The position numbers and the translations under genes were made by a program. From CAYZPE01 sp964626625 (lineage in GTDB: Bacteria > Patescibacteriota > Minisyncoccia > Phycocordibacterales > CAYZPE01), in NCBI GenBank assembly GCA_964626625.1, contig CAZVFV010000020.1:1-11901 (forward strand): a stretch of DNA of 11,901 nt. Direction: 5' to 3'. Positions 5,905 through 11,901 of the stretch are shown here, piece after piece. The first letter of the stretch is position 1; each line of letters starts with the position of its first letter. The notes under the pieces were generated by a model. It did not search any database. It was not told the origin of the DNA and saw nothing but the letters and a program-made list of their open reading frames with translations.

Positions 5905-5911
5905 ACCTCCT
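5905..5911 (-). promoter_or_regulatory. Consensus Shine-Dalgarno for the 113-residue gene
   Basis: The minus strand reads AGGAGGT with 5 nt between AGGAGG and the ATG at 5900. It fixes the start codon and stands out because most starts in the window have no Shine-Dalgarno. Confidence 0.85.
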
Positions 5912-5930
5912 GTGTCTATGAAGAACTTAT

Positions 5931-5950
5931 AATACCAAACGTTTGGTATT
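5931..5950. promoter_or_regulatory. 20-bp perfect palindrome, probable repressor operator
   Basis: AATACCAAACGTTTGGTATT is a perfect inverted repeat with no spacer. It lies about 6 to 26 nt downstream of the predicted start of the minus-strand promoter at 5963-5990, the classic position for a blocking repressor. The centre CAAACGTTTG has the CG-centred symmetry typical of LacI/GalR-family operators, but TetR-type sites can look alike. No regulator gene is in the window. In the RNA it would also form a hairpin. Confidence 0.65.
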
Positions 5951-5962
5951 GATATATAATAT

Positions 5963-5990
5963 ATTATACAAATATACTTTAAAAAGTCAA
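5963..5990 (-). promoter_or_regulatory. Strong sigma70-type promoter for the 113-residue gene
   Basis: On the minus strand TTGACT (5990-5985) and a perfect TATAAT (5968-5963) are 16 nt apart. This is the best promoter match in the window. The -35 starts immediately after the topA stop codon. The predicted start is near 5956, giving a leader of about 55 nt that carries the palindrome. The -10 sits in a 14-bp palindrome (5955-5968), so a TATAAT also appears on the plus strand. Confidence 0.75.
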
Positions 5991-5992
5991 TA

Positions 5993-8161
5993 CTACGCAG
6001 TTTTCTTTGTTCTCCCGCGTCGGGTTTTCTTTTCTTCGGCAAAAATTTCTAAAGCGCGGGGAAGTTCGATTGCGTACACATCATCAGTTTTGAGTGAGCG
6101 GAAATCTTTCTGGTGTACAACGTATGGTCCAAAGCGGCCAATGTTTGCAGTAATTGGTTCGCCCGTCACAGGATGATTACCGAGCACTTTAGGTAAGCTC
6201 AAAAGTTTTTGCGCTACAGCAATAGTAACTTCTGTTGGAATAATTTCTTTTGGAATACTTGCTTTACGAGGCTTCTTATTTTCTTTAGTTTTCTCTCCAA
6301 GTTGTACATAAGGCCCAAATCGTCCATCGAGTACAAAAATAGGTAATTTTGTTTCAGGATCAGTACCGATCGGTTTCGCATCCTCTATTACTTTTCCTTC
6401 ATTTGTTCTTGCACCAAGACAGTCTGGGAAGTTGTTACAACTCATAAACTTACCACCACGTCCAAGTTTCCAAACCATATCTTTGTTGCAGAGAGGACAT
6501 TTGAATTCCTCTGGAGCATCACCCATATTAGTTATCTTGGCTGTTTTCTCTTTGGCTTTTACATCCTTAAGAAATGGCTTGTAGAATTTCTCCAGTGTTT
6601 CTTCGTACTCACGTTTACCAATAGCGATTTCATCGAGTTTGTCTTCCATTTCTGCAGTGAATGTATCATTGATGTATTCCATGAAATTATGCTCTAGGAA
6701 AGTACTTACAACATCTCCTGTGTCAGTAGGTTTTAGACTTCGTCCTTCTTTTTCGGTATAACCTCTCTCTTCAAGTGTACGGATAATAGAAGCATAGGTA
6801 GAAGGTCTGCCTATGCCTCTTTTTTCAAGTTCTTTAACAAGACCTGCTTCTGAGTATCTGTTTGGTGGTGCTGTTTGTCTTTCTTCGGTTTTGAGTTCAA
6901 GGAGTTTCAAGTTGTCACCTATATTTGCTTCAGGTAGATTAACATCTTCATTTCGCGCAGGTACGTCTGCTTTGAGCCATCCATCGAATAAAATTCGCGA
7001 ACCATTAACAGAGAAGTTCGGAATAGAATTATCAGAAACATTTGCAGAAATTTTTGTACGCAATATTTTTGCAGCCGTCATTTGAGAGCTAACAGTTCTT
7101 TGCCAAATAAGTTCATAGAGTCTTTTTTGATCATCAGTTAATCCTGCGGATTCTTTTTCAAAATGAGTTGGTCTGATTGCTTCATGAGCCTCTTGAGCAT
7201 TTTTACTTTTCTTGGCATAGGTACGAGGAGAGAGGTATTCCTTGCCATATTTTTTTTCAATAAGTGAAAAAATTTGTGCTTCTGCTACCTTACTTATATT
7301 AGTACTGTCTGTACGCATATACGTAATATGTCCTGCCTCATAGAGTTTTTGTGCTGCAGACATAGTTCGTGATGGAGAAAAAGCAAGTCTACTTGAAGCT
7401 GATTGTTGAATTGTGGAGGTTATAAAAGGTGCTCGAGGACTCCTGCCTACTTCGGTTTCTTTTACATCAACAATTTTCCATTCTTTTGAATTTCCATTTT
7501 CTACAATGCGATCAACTTCTTTTTTATCTCGAGGCTCTTCTTCACAAGTAAAAAGAATAACTTCTTTTTTGAGGGTTTCAGTTTGTGCAGTAAGATTCCA
7601 GAATGTTTCAGGATTGAAAGCTCGGATTTCACGCTCACGTTCCATGATGATACGGAGAGCGGGGGATTGAACCCGTCCAGCTGAAAGTCCGTATCGAACT
7701 TTTTTCCAAATGAGACCAGAGAGATCATATCCAACGAGCCGATCAAGCACACGGCGTGCCTCTTGAGCACGTCTGAGGTTTTGATCAATTGAGCGTGGAT
7801 GTTTAAGTGCTTCAAGAACTGCGTCTTTTGTGATTTCATGAAAAACAACTCTTTTTGGTTTTTTTAAATTAGTTGCTTCAGCTATGTGCCAAGCGATAGC
7901 CTCACCTTCTCGATCAGGGTCAGTTGCAAGGATGACTTCAGAAGCTTTCTTTGCCAGACTTTGTATTTCATCAACAACTTTTTCTTTTCCTTTCGATATT
8001 TCGTAGTGAGGTTTGAAACCCTTGTCTATATCTACAGCCTTTTTATTACTTTTAGGTAAATCACGAACATGCCCAACAGACGCGACTACTCTGTAATCGC
8101 TTCCGACGTATTTTGAAATTGTCTTTGCTTTTGCTGGTGATTCAACGATTAATAATTTCAT
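5993..8161 (-). CDS. topA: DNA topoisomerase I (type IA)
   Basis: 722 residues. The enzyme relaxes negative supercoils by transient cleavage of one strand through a 5'-phosphotyrosine. The N-terminal TOPRIM domain has E7 in VESPAKAKT and the DPDRE metal motif (81-85). LSAGRVQSPALR is at 159-170 and the catalytic tyrosine is Y281 in ITYMRTDST. PNRYSEAGLVKELEKRGIGRPSTYA (433-457) is the conserved cap-domain stretch. A C-terminal zinc ribbon uses C555, C558, C575 and C581. Two later GRFGPYV units (613-619, 676-682) belong to the topoisomerase C-terminal repeats, and the protein ends in a basic tail. Length is normal for a bacterial TopA with one zinc ribbon. No Shine-Dalgarno is present; the ATG is preceded by ACGGG, which can pair with the 5' end of the leader. 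No terminator follows, so readthrough into the 113-residue gene is possible. Confidence 0.97.
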   Translation of the reverse strand: MKLLIVESPAKAKTISKYVGSDYRVVASVGHVRDLPKSNKKAVDIDKGFKPHYEISKGKEKVVDEIQSLAKKASEVILATDPDREGEAIAWHIAEATNLKKPKRVVFHEITKDAVLEALKHPRSIDQNLRRAQEARRVLDRLVGYDLSGLIWKKVRYGLSAGRVQSPALRIIMEREREIRAFNPETFWNLTAQTETLKKEVILFTCEEEPRDKKEVDRIVENGNSKEWKIVDVKETEVGRSPRAPFITSTIQQSASSRLAFSPSRTMSAAQKLYEAGHITYMRTDSTNISKVAEAQIFSLIEKKYGKEYLSPRTYAKKSKNAQEAHEAIRPTHFEKESAGLTDDQKRLYELIWQRTVSSQMTAAKILRTKISANVSDNSIPNFSVNGSRILFDGWLKADVPARNEDVNLPEANIGDNLKLLELKTEERQTAPPNRYSEAGLVKELEKRGIGRPSTYASIIRTLEERGYTEKEGRSLKPTDTGDVVSTFLEHNFMEYINDTFTAEMEDKLDEIAIGKREYEETLEKFYKPFLKDVKAKEKTAKITNMGDAPEEFKCPLCNKDMVWKLGRGGKFMSCNNFPDCLGARTNEGKVIEDAKPIGTDPETKLPIFVLDGRFGPYVQLGEKTKENKKPRKASIPKEIIPTEVTIAVAQKLLSLPKVLGNHPVTGEPITANIGRFGPYVVHQKDFRSLKTDDVYAIELPRALEIFAEEKKTRRGRTKKTA

Positions 8162-8283
8162 CCCGTTTTTTTACAGGTCGCCAGAAGCTTCCTGTAATAA
8201 ATTATGTAATAAACAATTTTACAAAAACTAATTCTACACCATATATGTTCCGCTCGAACCGTGACTGCGGTTTCTAACGGGAT
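8160..8283 (-). promoter_or_regulatory. Structured 5' leader of topA
   Basis: On the minus-strand RNA, AUCCCGUU (8283-8276) is an exact complement of AACGGGAU (8167-8160), which includes the first two bases of the topA start codon. This 8-bp helix would enclose the leader and cover the start. Inside are hairpin 8273-8256 (AACCG/CGGTT core), which competes with GTTC/GAAC at 8259-8247, and hairpin 8197-8171 (7-bp TTACAGG/CCTGTAA stem). The arrangement looks like translational control, but no known riboswitch class is recognised. Confidence 0.4.
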
Positions 8284-8298
8284 TCATAATAGTACTAA

Positions 8299-8327
8299 GT
8301 AATATACTAGAACCATTTTTTTGGCAA
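8299..8327 (-). promoter_or_regulatory. Candidate promoter for topA
   Basis: On the minus strand TTGCCA (8327-8322, five of six to consensus) and TATTAC (8304-8299) are 17 nt apart. A start near 8292 would give a leader of about 130 nt containing the whole fold at 8160-8283. A second possible -10, TATTAT at 8291-8286, would cut off part of the long-range helix. Confidence 0.4.
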
Positions 8328-8334
8328 ATGAGTG

Positions 8335-8367
8335 AAAATAAAAAATCCACCGTGGTGCGATGGATTT
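8335..8367 (-). terminator. Intrinsic terminator after the 54-residue small gene
   Basis: On the minus strand a 10-bp stem pairs 8367-8358 with 8352-8343 around CACCA and is followed by a T-rich tract. It lies about 25 nt after the small gene stop and separates it from topA. Confidence 0.85.
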
Positions 8368-8391
8368 GTGTAGATGTTGTGCGGTCGAATC

Positions 8392-8556
8392 TTATGTTTT
8401 TGCACCTCCTTCATCTCCAGTAAAGAGTGGTAAGTCTTTACTGTTTGTTGGTTGAGTCCGACGATTCGGATCAGATTCTTGTGGCGGTGAATACGGCTCT
8501 CGAGGTCCTCCATTAGGTGGTGACGTGAGATTAAACGGTACTTTGACGTCGGGCAT
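8392..8556 (-). CDS. 54-residue proline-rich small protein, function unknown
   Basis: A short ORF beginning MPDVKVPFNLTSPPNGG and ending FTGDEGGAKT. It has no hydrophobic segment and is rich in P, N, T, G and charged residues, so it is probably disordered and cytoplasmic. It is not recognised as a known family. It is supported as a real gene by a Shine-Dalgarno (AGGAG, 8567-8563, 6 nt before the ATG), by an intrinsic terminator about 25 nt past the stop, and by lying in an otherwise unexplained gap in the same direction as dprA and topA. Another minus-strand frame over the same DNA (start 8513) has no Shine-Dalgarno and runs through the terminator, so it is less likely. Confidence 0.65.
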   Translation of the reverse strand: MPDVKVPFNLTSPPNGGPREPYSPPQESDPNRRTQPTNSKDLPLFTGDEGGAKT

Positions 8557-8562
8557 TAAAGA

Positions 8563-8567
8563 CTCCT
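8563..8567 (-). promoter_or_regulatory. Shine-Dalgarno of the 54-residue gene
   Basis: AGGAG on the minus strand, 6 nt before the ATG at 8556. It decides the start and is one of only two good Shine-Dalgarno sites in the window. Confidence 0.7.
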
Positions 8568-8592
8568 AAAAAAGTGTGCAGTTCTAAAATAC

Positions 8593-8598
8593 AGTATA
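8593..8598 (-). promoter_or_regulatory. Candidate -10 for the 54-residue gene
   Basis: TATACT on the minus strand, between the dprA stop and the small gene, about 30 nt upstream of its Shine-Dalgarno. No convincing -35 is seen at the right distance. Cotranscription from dprA is also possible. Confidence 0.3.
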
Positions 8599-8611
8599 AC
8601 CCAATGTTCCT

Positions 8612-9493
8612 CTAAAGCCTGTGGATTTCTCCCATAAATTCACGAATAAGACCTTTAAGTTCAAGGATGGCAAGTAGGGAATTTATTTCCGATATAGTTA
8701 GACCACTTTTTTTGAGTAAGCCATCTCGTTCGCATGGATGTTCGAGCAGGGTGAGCATTTTAATTTCTTCTGGAGAACAGTCTTTGTATACGGCTTCTTT
8801 TATACGTTCTTGAGGTACTTCAAGGTGTAACGCTTCTAAAATATCTTCAACTTTTCTAATAGGTGTTGCACCGAGACGAATAAGTTGATGTGGCCCTTCT
8901 GATTGTTTTGAAAAAATCGATCCAGGGACAGTGAGTACTTCTCTATTATAATCACTTGCAAGTCGCGCAGTGATGAGTGTCCCAGATTTAATACCAGCTT
9001 CTATAACAAGTATTGCCTGTGACATACCTGCCATAATTCTATTTCGTTGCGGGAAGCTCCAAGGGGTTGCTTTAAAATTTGGTTCAAACTCTGAGATAAG
9101 TCCTCCTCCAGACTCGAGTATGTTTCGGGCTAGTCCTAAATTACTTCGTGGGTAAAGCACATTTGAATTAAGACCAGAGCCGGGTACTGCAATAGTTTGT
9201 AGCCCTGCCGAAAGAGCGCTTGTGTGGGCAATGCTATCTATGCCGAGTGCTAGACCAGAAATTATTGTTATCGGCTGTCCGCGTAATTCTGATATGAGAG
9301 TTTCGCAGACCTCTTTTCCATATGGGCTGTATGAACGTGAACCAACAACACACAGTAATATATTTCCATCTACAGGTTTTTCTCCTGTATACCAAAGTCG
9401 TTTTGGTGGGTCTGGAATTTGTTTCAGTAGTTCAGGAAATTCAGATTTAGAAATCTCCTCGAGGTTATGCCTCATATTGGTATAGTGTATCAT
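8612..9493 (-). CDS. dprA: DNA processing protein DprA (Smf family)
   Basis: About 293 residues from the ATG at 9493, or 287 from a second ATG at 9475. DprA protects incoming single-stranded DNA and loads RecA during natural transformation. The Rossmann-like domain is complete: CVVGSRSYSPYGKE, ISGLALGIDSIAH, GGGLISEF, FPQRNRIMAGMSQAILVIEA and KSGTLITA, then VPGSI. The C-terminal 60 residues (LLEHPCERDGLLKKSGLTIS...) form a winged-helix-like region. The N-terminal SAM-like domain of some DprA proteins is missing. A longer frame from 9583 would overlap serS and is unlikely. On the minus strand TATAGT (9506-9501) lies 7 nt before ATG 9493, suggesting a leaderless message. The gene diverges from serS. 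Confidence 0.93.
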   Translation of the reverse strand: MIHYTNMRHNLEEISKSEFPELLKQIPDPPKRLWYTGEKPVDGNILLCVVGSRSYSPYGKEVCETLISELRGQPITIISGLALGIDSIAHTSALSAGLQTIAVPGSGLNSNVLYPRSNLGLARNILESGGGLISEFEPNFKATPWSFPQRNRIMAGMSQAILVIEAGIKSGTLITARLASDYNREVLTVPGSIFSKQSEGPHQLIRLGATPIRKVEDILEALHLEVPQERIKEAVYKDCSPEEIKMLTLLEHPCERDGLLKKSGLTISEINSLLAILELKGLIREFMGEIHRL

Positions 9494-9500
9494 TTCTGGT

Positions 9501-9508
9501 ACTATAAA
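9501..9508. promoter_or_regulatory. Overlapping divergent -10 elements of dprA and serS
   Basis: ACTATAAA contains TATAAA on the plus strand (9503-9508) for serS and TATAGT on the minus strand (9506-9501) for dprA, sharing 4 bp. The serS ATG is 9 nt downstream and the dprA ATG 7 nt downstream, so both messages may be leaderless and RNA polymerase could occupy only one direction at a time. The -35 hexamers are not convincing. Confidence 0.5.
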
Positions 9509-9517
9509 ATACACATT

Positions 9518-10795
9518 ATGTTGGATATTAAGTTCATTAGAGACAATAAAGACCTTATCAAAGAAGCTGCTCGTAAAAAGCATATTGATTTTGATGTTGA
9601 AGTACTCCTTACAAAAGATGATGAGCGTCGAGAGATTTTAAAAAATGTTGAATCAAGAAGACAAGAGCAAAACGAGGCAAGTCTCAAGATATCAAGTAGT
9701 CAAAATCAAGAAGAAAGAAATGCTCTTATAGAAGACATGAAGAAACTTAAGGACGGTCTTCAAGTAGATGAAGAGAAACTCAAGGAGGTTATGAAGGAGT
9801 GGCAACTTCTCATGGTGAGGGTTCCTAATATTCCAGACATGTCTGTACCAGAAGGAGGAAGTGATGCTGAAAATCAAGAAATACGTTTATGGGGAGAAAA
9901 ACCAACTTTTTCTTTCACTCCTAAAAATCACGTTGAGCTTATGGAGTCTCTCGATATGCTCGATACTGTTCGAGGTACGAAAGTCGCAGGCTTCCGAGGT
10001 TACTTTTTAAAAAATGCAGGAGCTGAACTGTATAGTGCAGTTATTCAATTTGTTTGGGGTCATTTTATAAAAAAAGGATTTACTCCACTTATTGTTCCTT
10101 CTCTTATTCGACGAGAACCTTTTATTGGAACTGGATATCTTCCACAAAGTGAAGAAGATTTATATAAAACCCAAGACGGCGATTATTTGGCAGGTACTGC
10201 AGAGGTTGGCACTATGGGATATTACATGGATGAAGTTCTTGATCGAACCAAGTTGCCGTACAAGTTTATTTCACTCTCTCAATGTTTTAGACGTGAAGCA
10301 GGAAGTCATGGTAAAGATACGAAAGGTATTATGCGGGTTCATGAGTTCACAAAAGTTGAACAAGTTATTTTATGTGAAGCAGATCATCAAATGAGTGTTA
10401 AATTTCACGAAGAGCTTACCGTAAATTCAGAAGAAGTTCTTCAGGCTCTCGGTATTCCGTACAGAGTTGTTGTTAACTGTGGAGGTGATTTAGGTTTAGG
10501 TCAGGTTAAAAAGCATGACATTGAAAGTTGGGTTCCATCTGAAGACACTTATCGAGAAACACATTCAGCTTCGTACTTTCATGATTTCCAAACACGACGA
10601 CTTAATATTCGTTACAAAGACACGGACGGCAAATTAAAATTTGTTCACTCACTCAATAATACTGCTGTTGCTGTTCCACGTATTCTTATTTCAATTGTAG
10701 AAAATTTTCAACAAGAAGACGGCTCAATTAAAATTCCCAAACCTCTCATTCCATTTTTAGGCAAAGAAGTAATTCCTTCTGGGAAAGAACAATAG
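9518..10795 (+). CDS. serS: Serine--tRNA ligase
   Basis: 425 residues from MLDIKFIRDN, the classic SerRS start. A further 17 codons in frame upstream would overlap the divergent promoter and are rejected. Residues about 27-100 are the two-helix coiled-coil arm that grips the tRNA-Ser extra arm. The class II catalytic core follows: TAEV (227-230, serine/ATP pocket), motif 2 CFRREAGSHGKDTKGIMRVHEF (256-277) and motif 3 LNNTAVAVPRIL (379-390). Motif 3 has NNTAVAVPR instead of the more common NGSGLAVGR, keeping the essential arginine R388. Length is normal. ftsQ starts 3 nt after the stop, so the two are very likely cotranscribed. Confidence 0.97.
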   Translation: MLDIKFIRDNKDLIKEAARKKHIDFDVEVLLTKDDERREILKNVESRRQEQNEASLKISSSQNQEERNALIEDMKKLKDGLQVDEEKLKEVMKEWQLLMVRVPNIPDMSVPEGGSDAENQEIRLWGEKPTFSFTPKNHVELMESLDMLDTVRGTKVAGFRGYFLKNAGAELYSAVIQFVWGHFIKKGFTPLIVPSLIRREPFIGTGYLPQSEEDLYKTQDGDYLAGTAEVGTMGYYMDEVLDRTKLPYKFISLSQCFRREAGSHGKDTKGIMRVHEFTKVEQVILCEADHQMSVKFHEELTVNSEEVLQALGIPYRVVVNCGGDLGLGQVKKHDIESWVPSEDTYRETHSASYFHDFQTRRLNIRYKDTDGKLKFVHSLNNTAVAVPRILISIVENFQQEDGSIKIPKPLIPFLGKEVIPSGKEQ

Positions 10796-10798
10796 CTT

Positions 10799-11623
10799 AT
10801 GTTTAAGCGCCGTTCTGTGGTTCGATCATTGCGCGCAGTCAGTAAACGAAAGAAAAAGCGCACCATACGACTTATTGTAACGTGCCTTTGTGTGATGGTT
10901 TTTGTTATTGGGATTGCGTACGCCACACATCTTCCGGGGGTGACTATTGCAAAAATTGAGATTCGAGGAAATGATACTATTTCTGCAAGTGCAGTAGAGG
11001 CTGTTGTTGAAGAAGAAACAAAGGGTTCGTATTTAAAATTATTTTCAAAAAAGAATACATGGCTGTATCCAGAAAATAATATTCTCAAAACCATCTCTTT
11101 AGAATTTCCTCAGGTTGCCTCCGTATTTATTTCTTCTGTCGACAAAACCCTTTCTGTAAATATAACTGAGCGTGAACCGTTTGCATTATGGTGTCGAGAT
11201 TTTGATAAAAAAGAATGTTTCTTTATGGACAAGGCTGGGTTTATGTATACAGAGGCTCCAGAGTTTACTGGTCCAGTGTATTTAGTTTTTACAGGAAGTG
11301 TTGAAGCAGAAAATCCAATAGGTAATTTCTATCTTTCAAAATCTGATTTTCCTAAAATTATTTCTTTTATCGAATCACTGAAAAAATTAAAAATGAAACC
11401 AGAAGGGGTGTACATTTCTTCAGGTGGTGATGGTACGGTATATCTTCCAAAAAGTGAGGAAGGTGAAGTGCGAAAGGTTCTTTTTACATTTGGCGGAACT
11501 CTTGAAAAGGCGATAGAGAATCTCATTCCATTTCTTTTAGAAATAAAATTAGTAAATAGTGCGGGTAGTATAGACGTTCAATATATAGACATTCGTTTTG
11601 GGAATAAGATTTTTTATAAATAA
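10799..11623 (+). CDS. ftsQ: Cell division protein FtsQ/DivIB
   Basis: 274 residues. A basic cytoplasmic N terminus (KRKKKR at 17-21) is followed by one membrane segment (about 23-42, LIVTCLCVMVFVIGIAYA). The extracytoplasmic POTRA domain, about 47-123, begins with VTIAKIEIRGNDTISASAV. The beta domain with ITEREPFALW and FMDKAGFMYT is typical of FtsQ/DivIB. FtsQ scaffolds FtsL and FtsB in the divisome. It lies 3 nt after serS with no clear Shine-Dalgarno, which suggests translational coupling. Two cysteines in the beta domain (C132, C140) are close enough to bond. Linkage to serS rather than to mur/fts genes is uncommon in better-known bacteria. Confidence 0.88.
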   Translation: MFKRRSVVRSLRAVSKRKKKRTIRLIVTCLCVMVFVIGIAYATHLPGVTIAKIEIRGNDTISASAVEAVVEEETKGSYLKLFSKKNTWLYPENNILKTISLEFPQVASVFISSVDKTLSVNITEREPFALWCRDFDKKECFFMDKAGFMYTEAPEFTGPVYLVFTGSVEAENPIGNFYLSKSDFPKIISFIESLKKLKMKPEGVYISSGGDGTVYLPKSEEGEVRKVLFTFGGTLEKAIENLIPFLLEIKLVNSAGSIDVQYIDIRFGNKIFYK

Positions 11624-11647
11624 AGGTCGCTCAGCCGTGATCGTGCC

Positions 11648-11670
11648 TGATTTTTGCACTACAAAAATCA
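11648..11670 (+). other. Perfect AT-rich hairpin 1 downstream of ftsQ
   Basis: TGATTTTTG pairs exactly with CAAAAATCA around a CACTA loop (9 bp). It is not followed by a U-tract on either strand, so it is a poor terminator. It may block 3' exonucleases at the serS-ftsQ mRNA end. An alternative GTGC/GCAC pairing (11643-11646 with 11656-11659) is possible. Confidence 0.5.
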
Positions 11671-11681
11671 CACAGCAATAA

Positions 11682-11702
11682 TATTTTAACGAAGTTAAAA
11701 TA
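11682..11702 (+). other. Perfect AT-rich hairpin 2 downstream of ftsQ
   Basis: TATTTTAAC pairs exactly with GTTAAAATA around a GAA loop (9 bp), 12 nt after hairpin 1. It again lacks a U-tract. The rest of the 169-nt gap before the dus start has only weak promoter-like TATAAA (11730-11735). Confidence 0.5.
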
Positions 11703-11792
11703 CTTTGTCGGGTAAGAACTGTATCTAGATATAAATGTTTTGAAAAAGATGTAGGTTTTCTTTTTGAGAACAATTCGTGATATCTTTCCAGT

Positions 11793-11901
11793 ATGAACTT
11801 AGGCTTTTGGGAAAAAATATCAAGATCAGCTTCTGGAGAAAAAAAGCCGATTATTGTCCTTGCGCCAATGGCAGATGTCACTGATCCTGCTTTTAGGCGT
11901 G
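11793..11901 (+). CDS. dus: tRNA-dihydrouridine synthase, 5' part only
   Basis: The 36 codons before the window edge include IIVLAPMADVTDPAFRR, matching the FMN-binding start of the Dus barrel (consensus APMAGVTDxxFR). Dus enzymes reduce uridines in the tRNA D-loop using NADPH and FMN. The N-terminal extension before the barrel, MNLGFWEKISRSASGEKK, is about 18 residues. No Shine-Dalgarno precedes the ATG. The subtype (DusA, B or C) cannot be decided from this fragment. Confidence 0.88.
   Translation, partial: MNLGFWEKISRSASGEKKPIIVLAPMADVTDPAFRR

Noticed and set aside
5931..5950. Calling the palindrome a PurR site
   Set aside because: The core CAAACGTTTG matches the PurR box centre, but the flanks differ and no purine gene or regulator is present, so only a generic operator is supported.
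8307..8513. 68-residue minus-strand frame over the small gene
   Set aside because: It has no Shine-Dalgarno, runs through the intrinsic terminator at 8335-8367, and lies in a different frame from the better-supported 54-residue ORF.
9467..9517. 17-codon N-terminal extension of serS
   Set aside because: SerRS proteins start at MLDIKFIRDN-like sequence, and the extension lies over the divergent promoter and dprA start.
9494..9583. Extension of dprA to an ATG at 9583
   Set aside because: It would overlap the first 66 nt of serS and pass through both -10 elements.
1..11901. CRISPR array, insertion sequence or prophage genes
   Set aside because: No regularly spaced repeats, transposase, integrase or terminal inverted repeats were found; the only repeated unit is the 36-nt terminator pair.

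Overview
The window is compact, AT-rich bacterial DNA that looks like a Patescibacteria (CPR) chromosome, probably a Parcubacteria-type lineage. This rests on the very short intergenic spaces, mostly Shine-Dalgarno-less starts, tRNA genes without an encoded CCA end, and the sequence flavour of AlaR, SerRS and FtsQ. The lineage is an inference; no rRNA or marker tree was available.

Layout. Bases 1-250 hold no protein gene but carry two near-identical intrinsic terminators enclosing a highly foldable stretch, a candidate small RNA. Then come alanine racemase (alr), a short cysteine-free ribosomal protein L33 gene (rpmG) with its own terminator, and a 215-residue HTH/LAGLIDADG-like protein whose stop codon lies inside a tRNA-Trp gene. 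A CapA-type metallophosphatase starts 4 nt after that tRNA. Convergent to it, on the minus strand, tRNA-Leu(CAA) is followed after 2 nt by miaA. ParB reads rightward from 4547.

From 5559 to 9493 everything is on the minus strand. In transcription order it is dprA, a 54-residue proline-rich small protein with its own terminator, topA behind a structured leader, and a 113-residue single-pass membrane or secreted protein. The last has its own strong promoter, a 20-bp perfect palindromic operator and a consensus Shine-Dalgarno. Divergent from dprA, with overlapping -10 elements, serS and ftsQ read rightward. The window ends in the first 36 codons of a tRNA-dihydrouridine synthase.

How it fits together. 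Most genes serve translation (two tRNAs, MiaA, SerRS, L33, Dus), cell wall and division (Alr, FtsQ, possibly the CapA-like protein), and chromosome handling (ParB, TopA, DprA). Both tRNAs have A36-A37-A38 and are therefore expected MiaA substrates. The most unusual features are the tRNA/ORF junctions: one ORF ends inside a tRNA, and two start right at a tRNA 3' end with no room for a ribosome binding site. The candidate RNA at 87-247 and the palindrome-controlled small protein gene come next.
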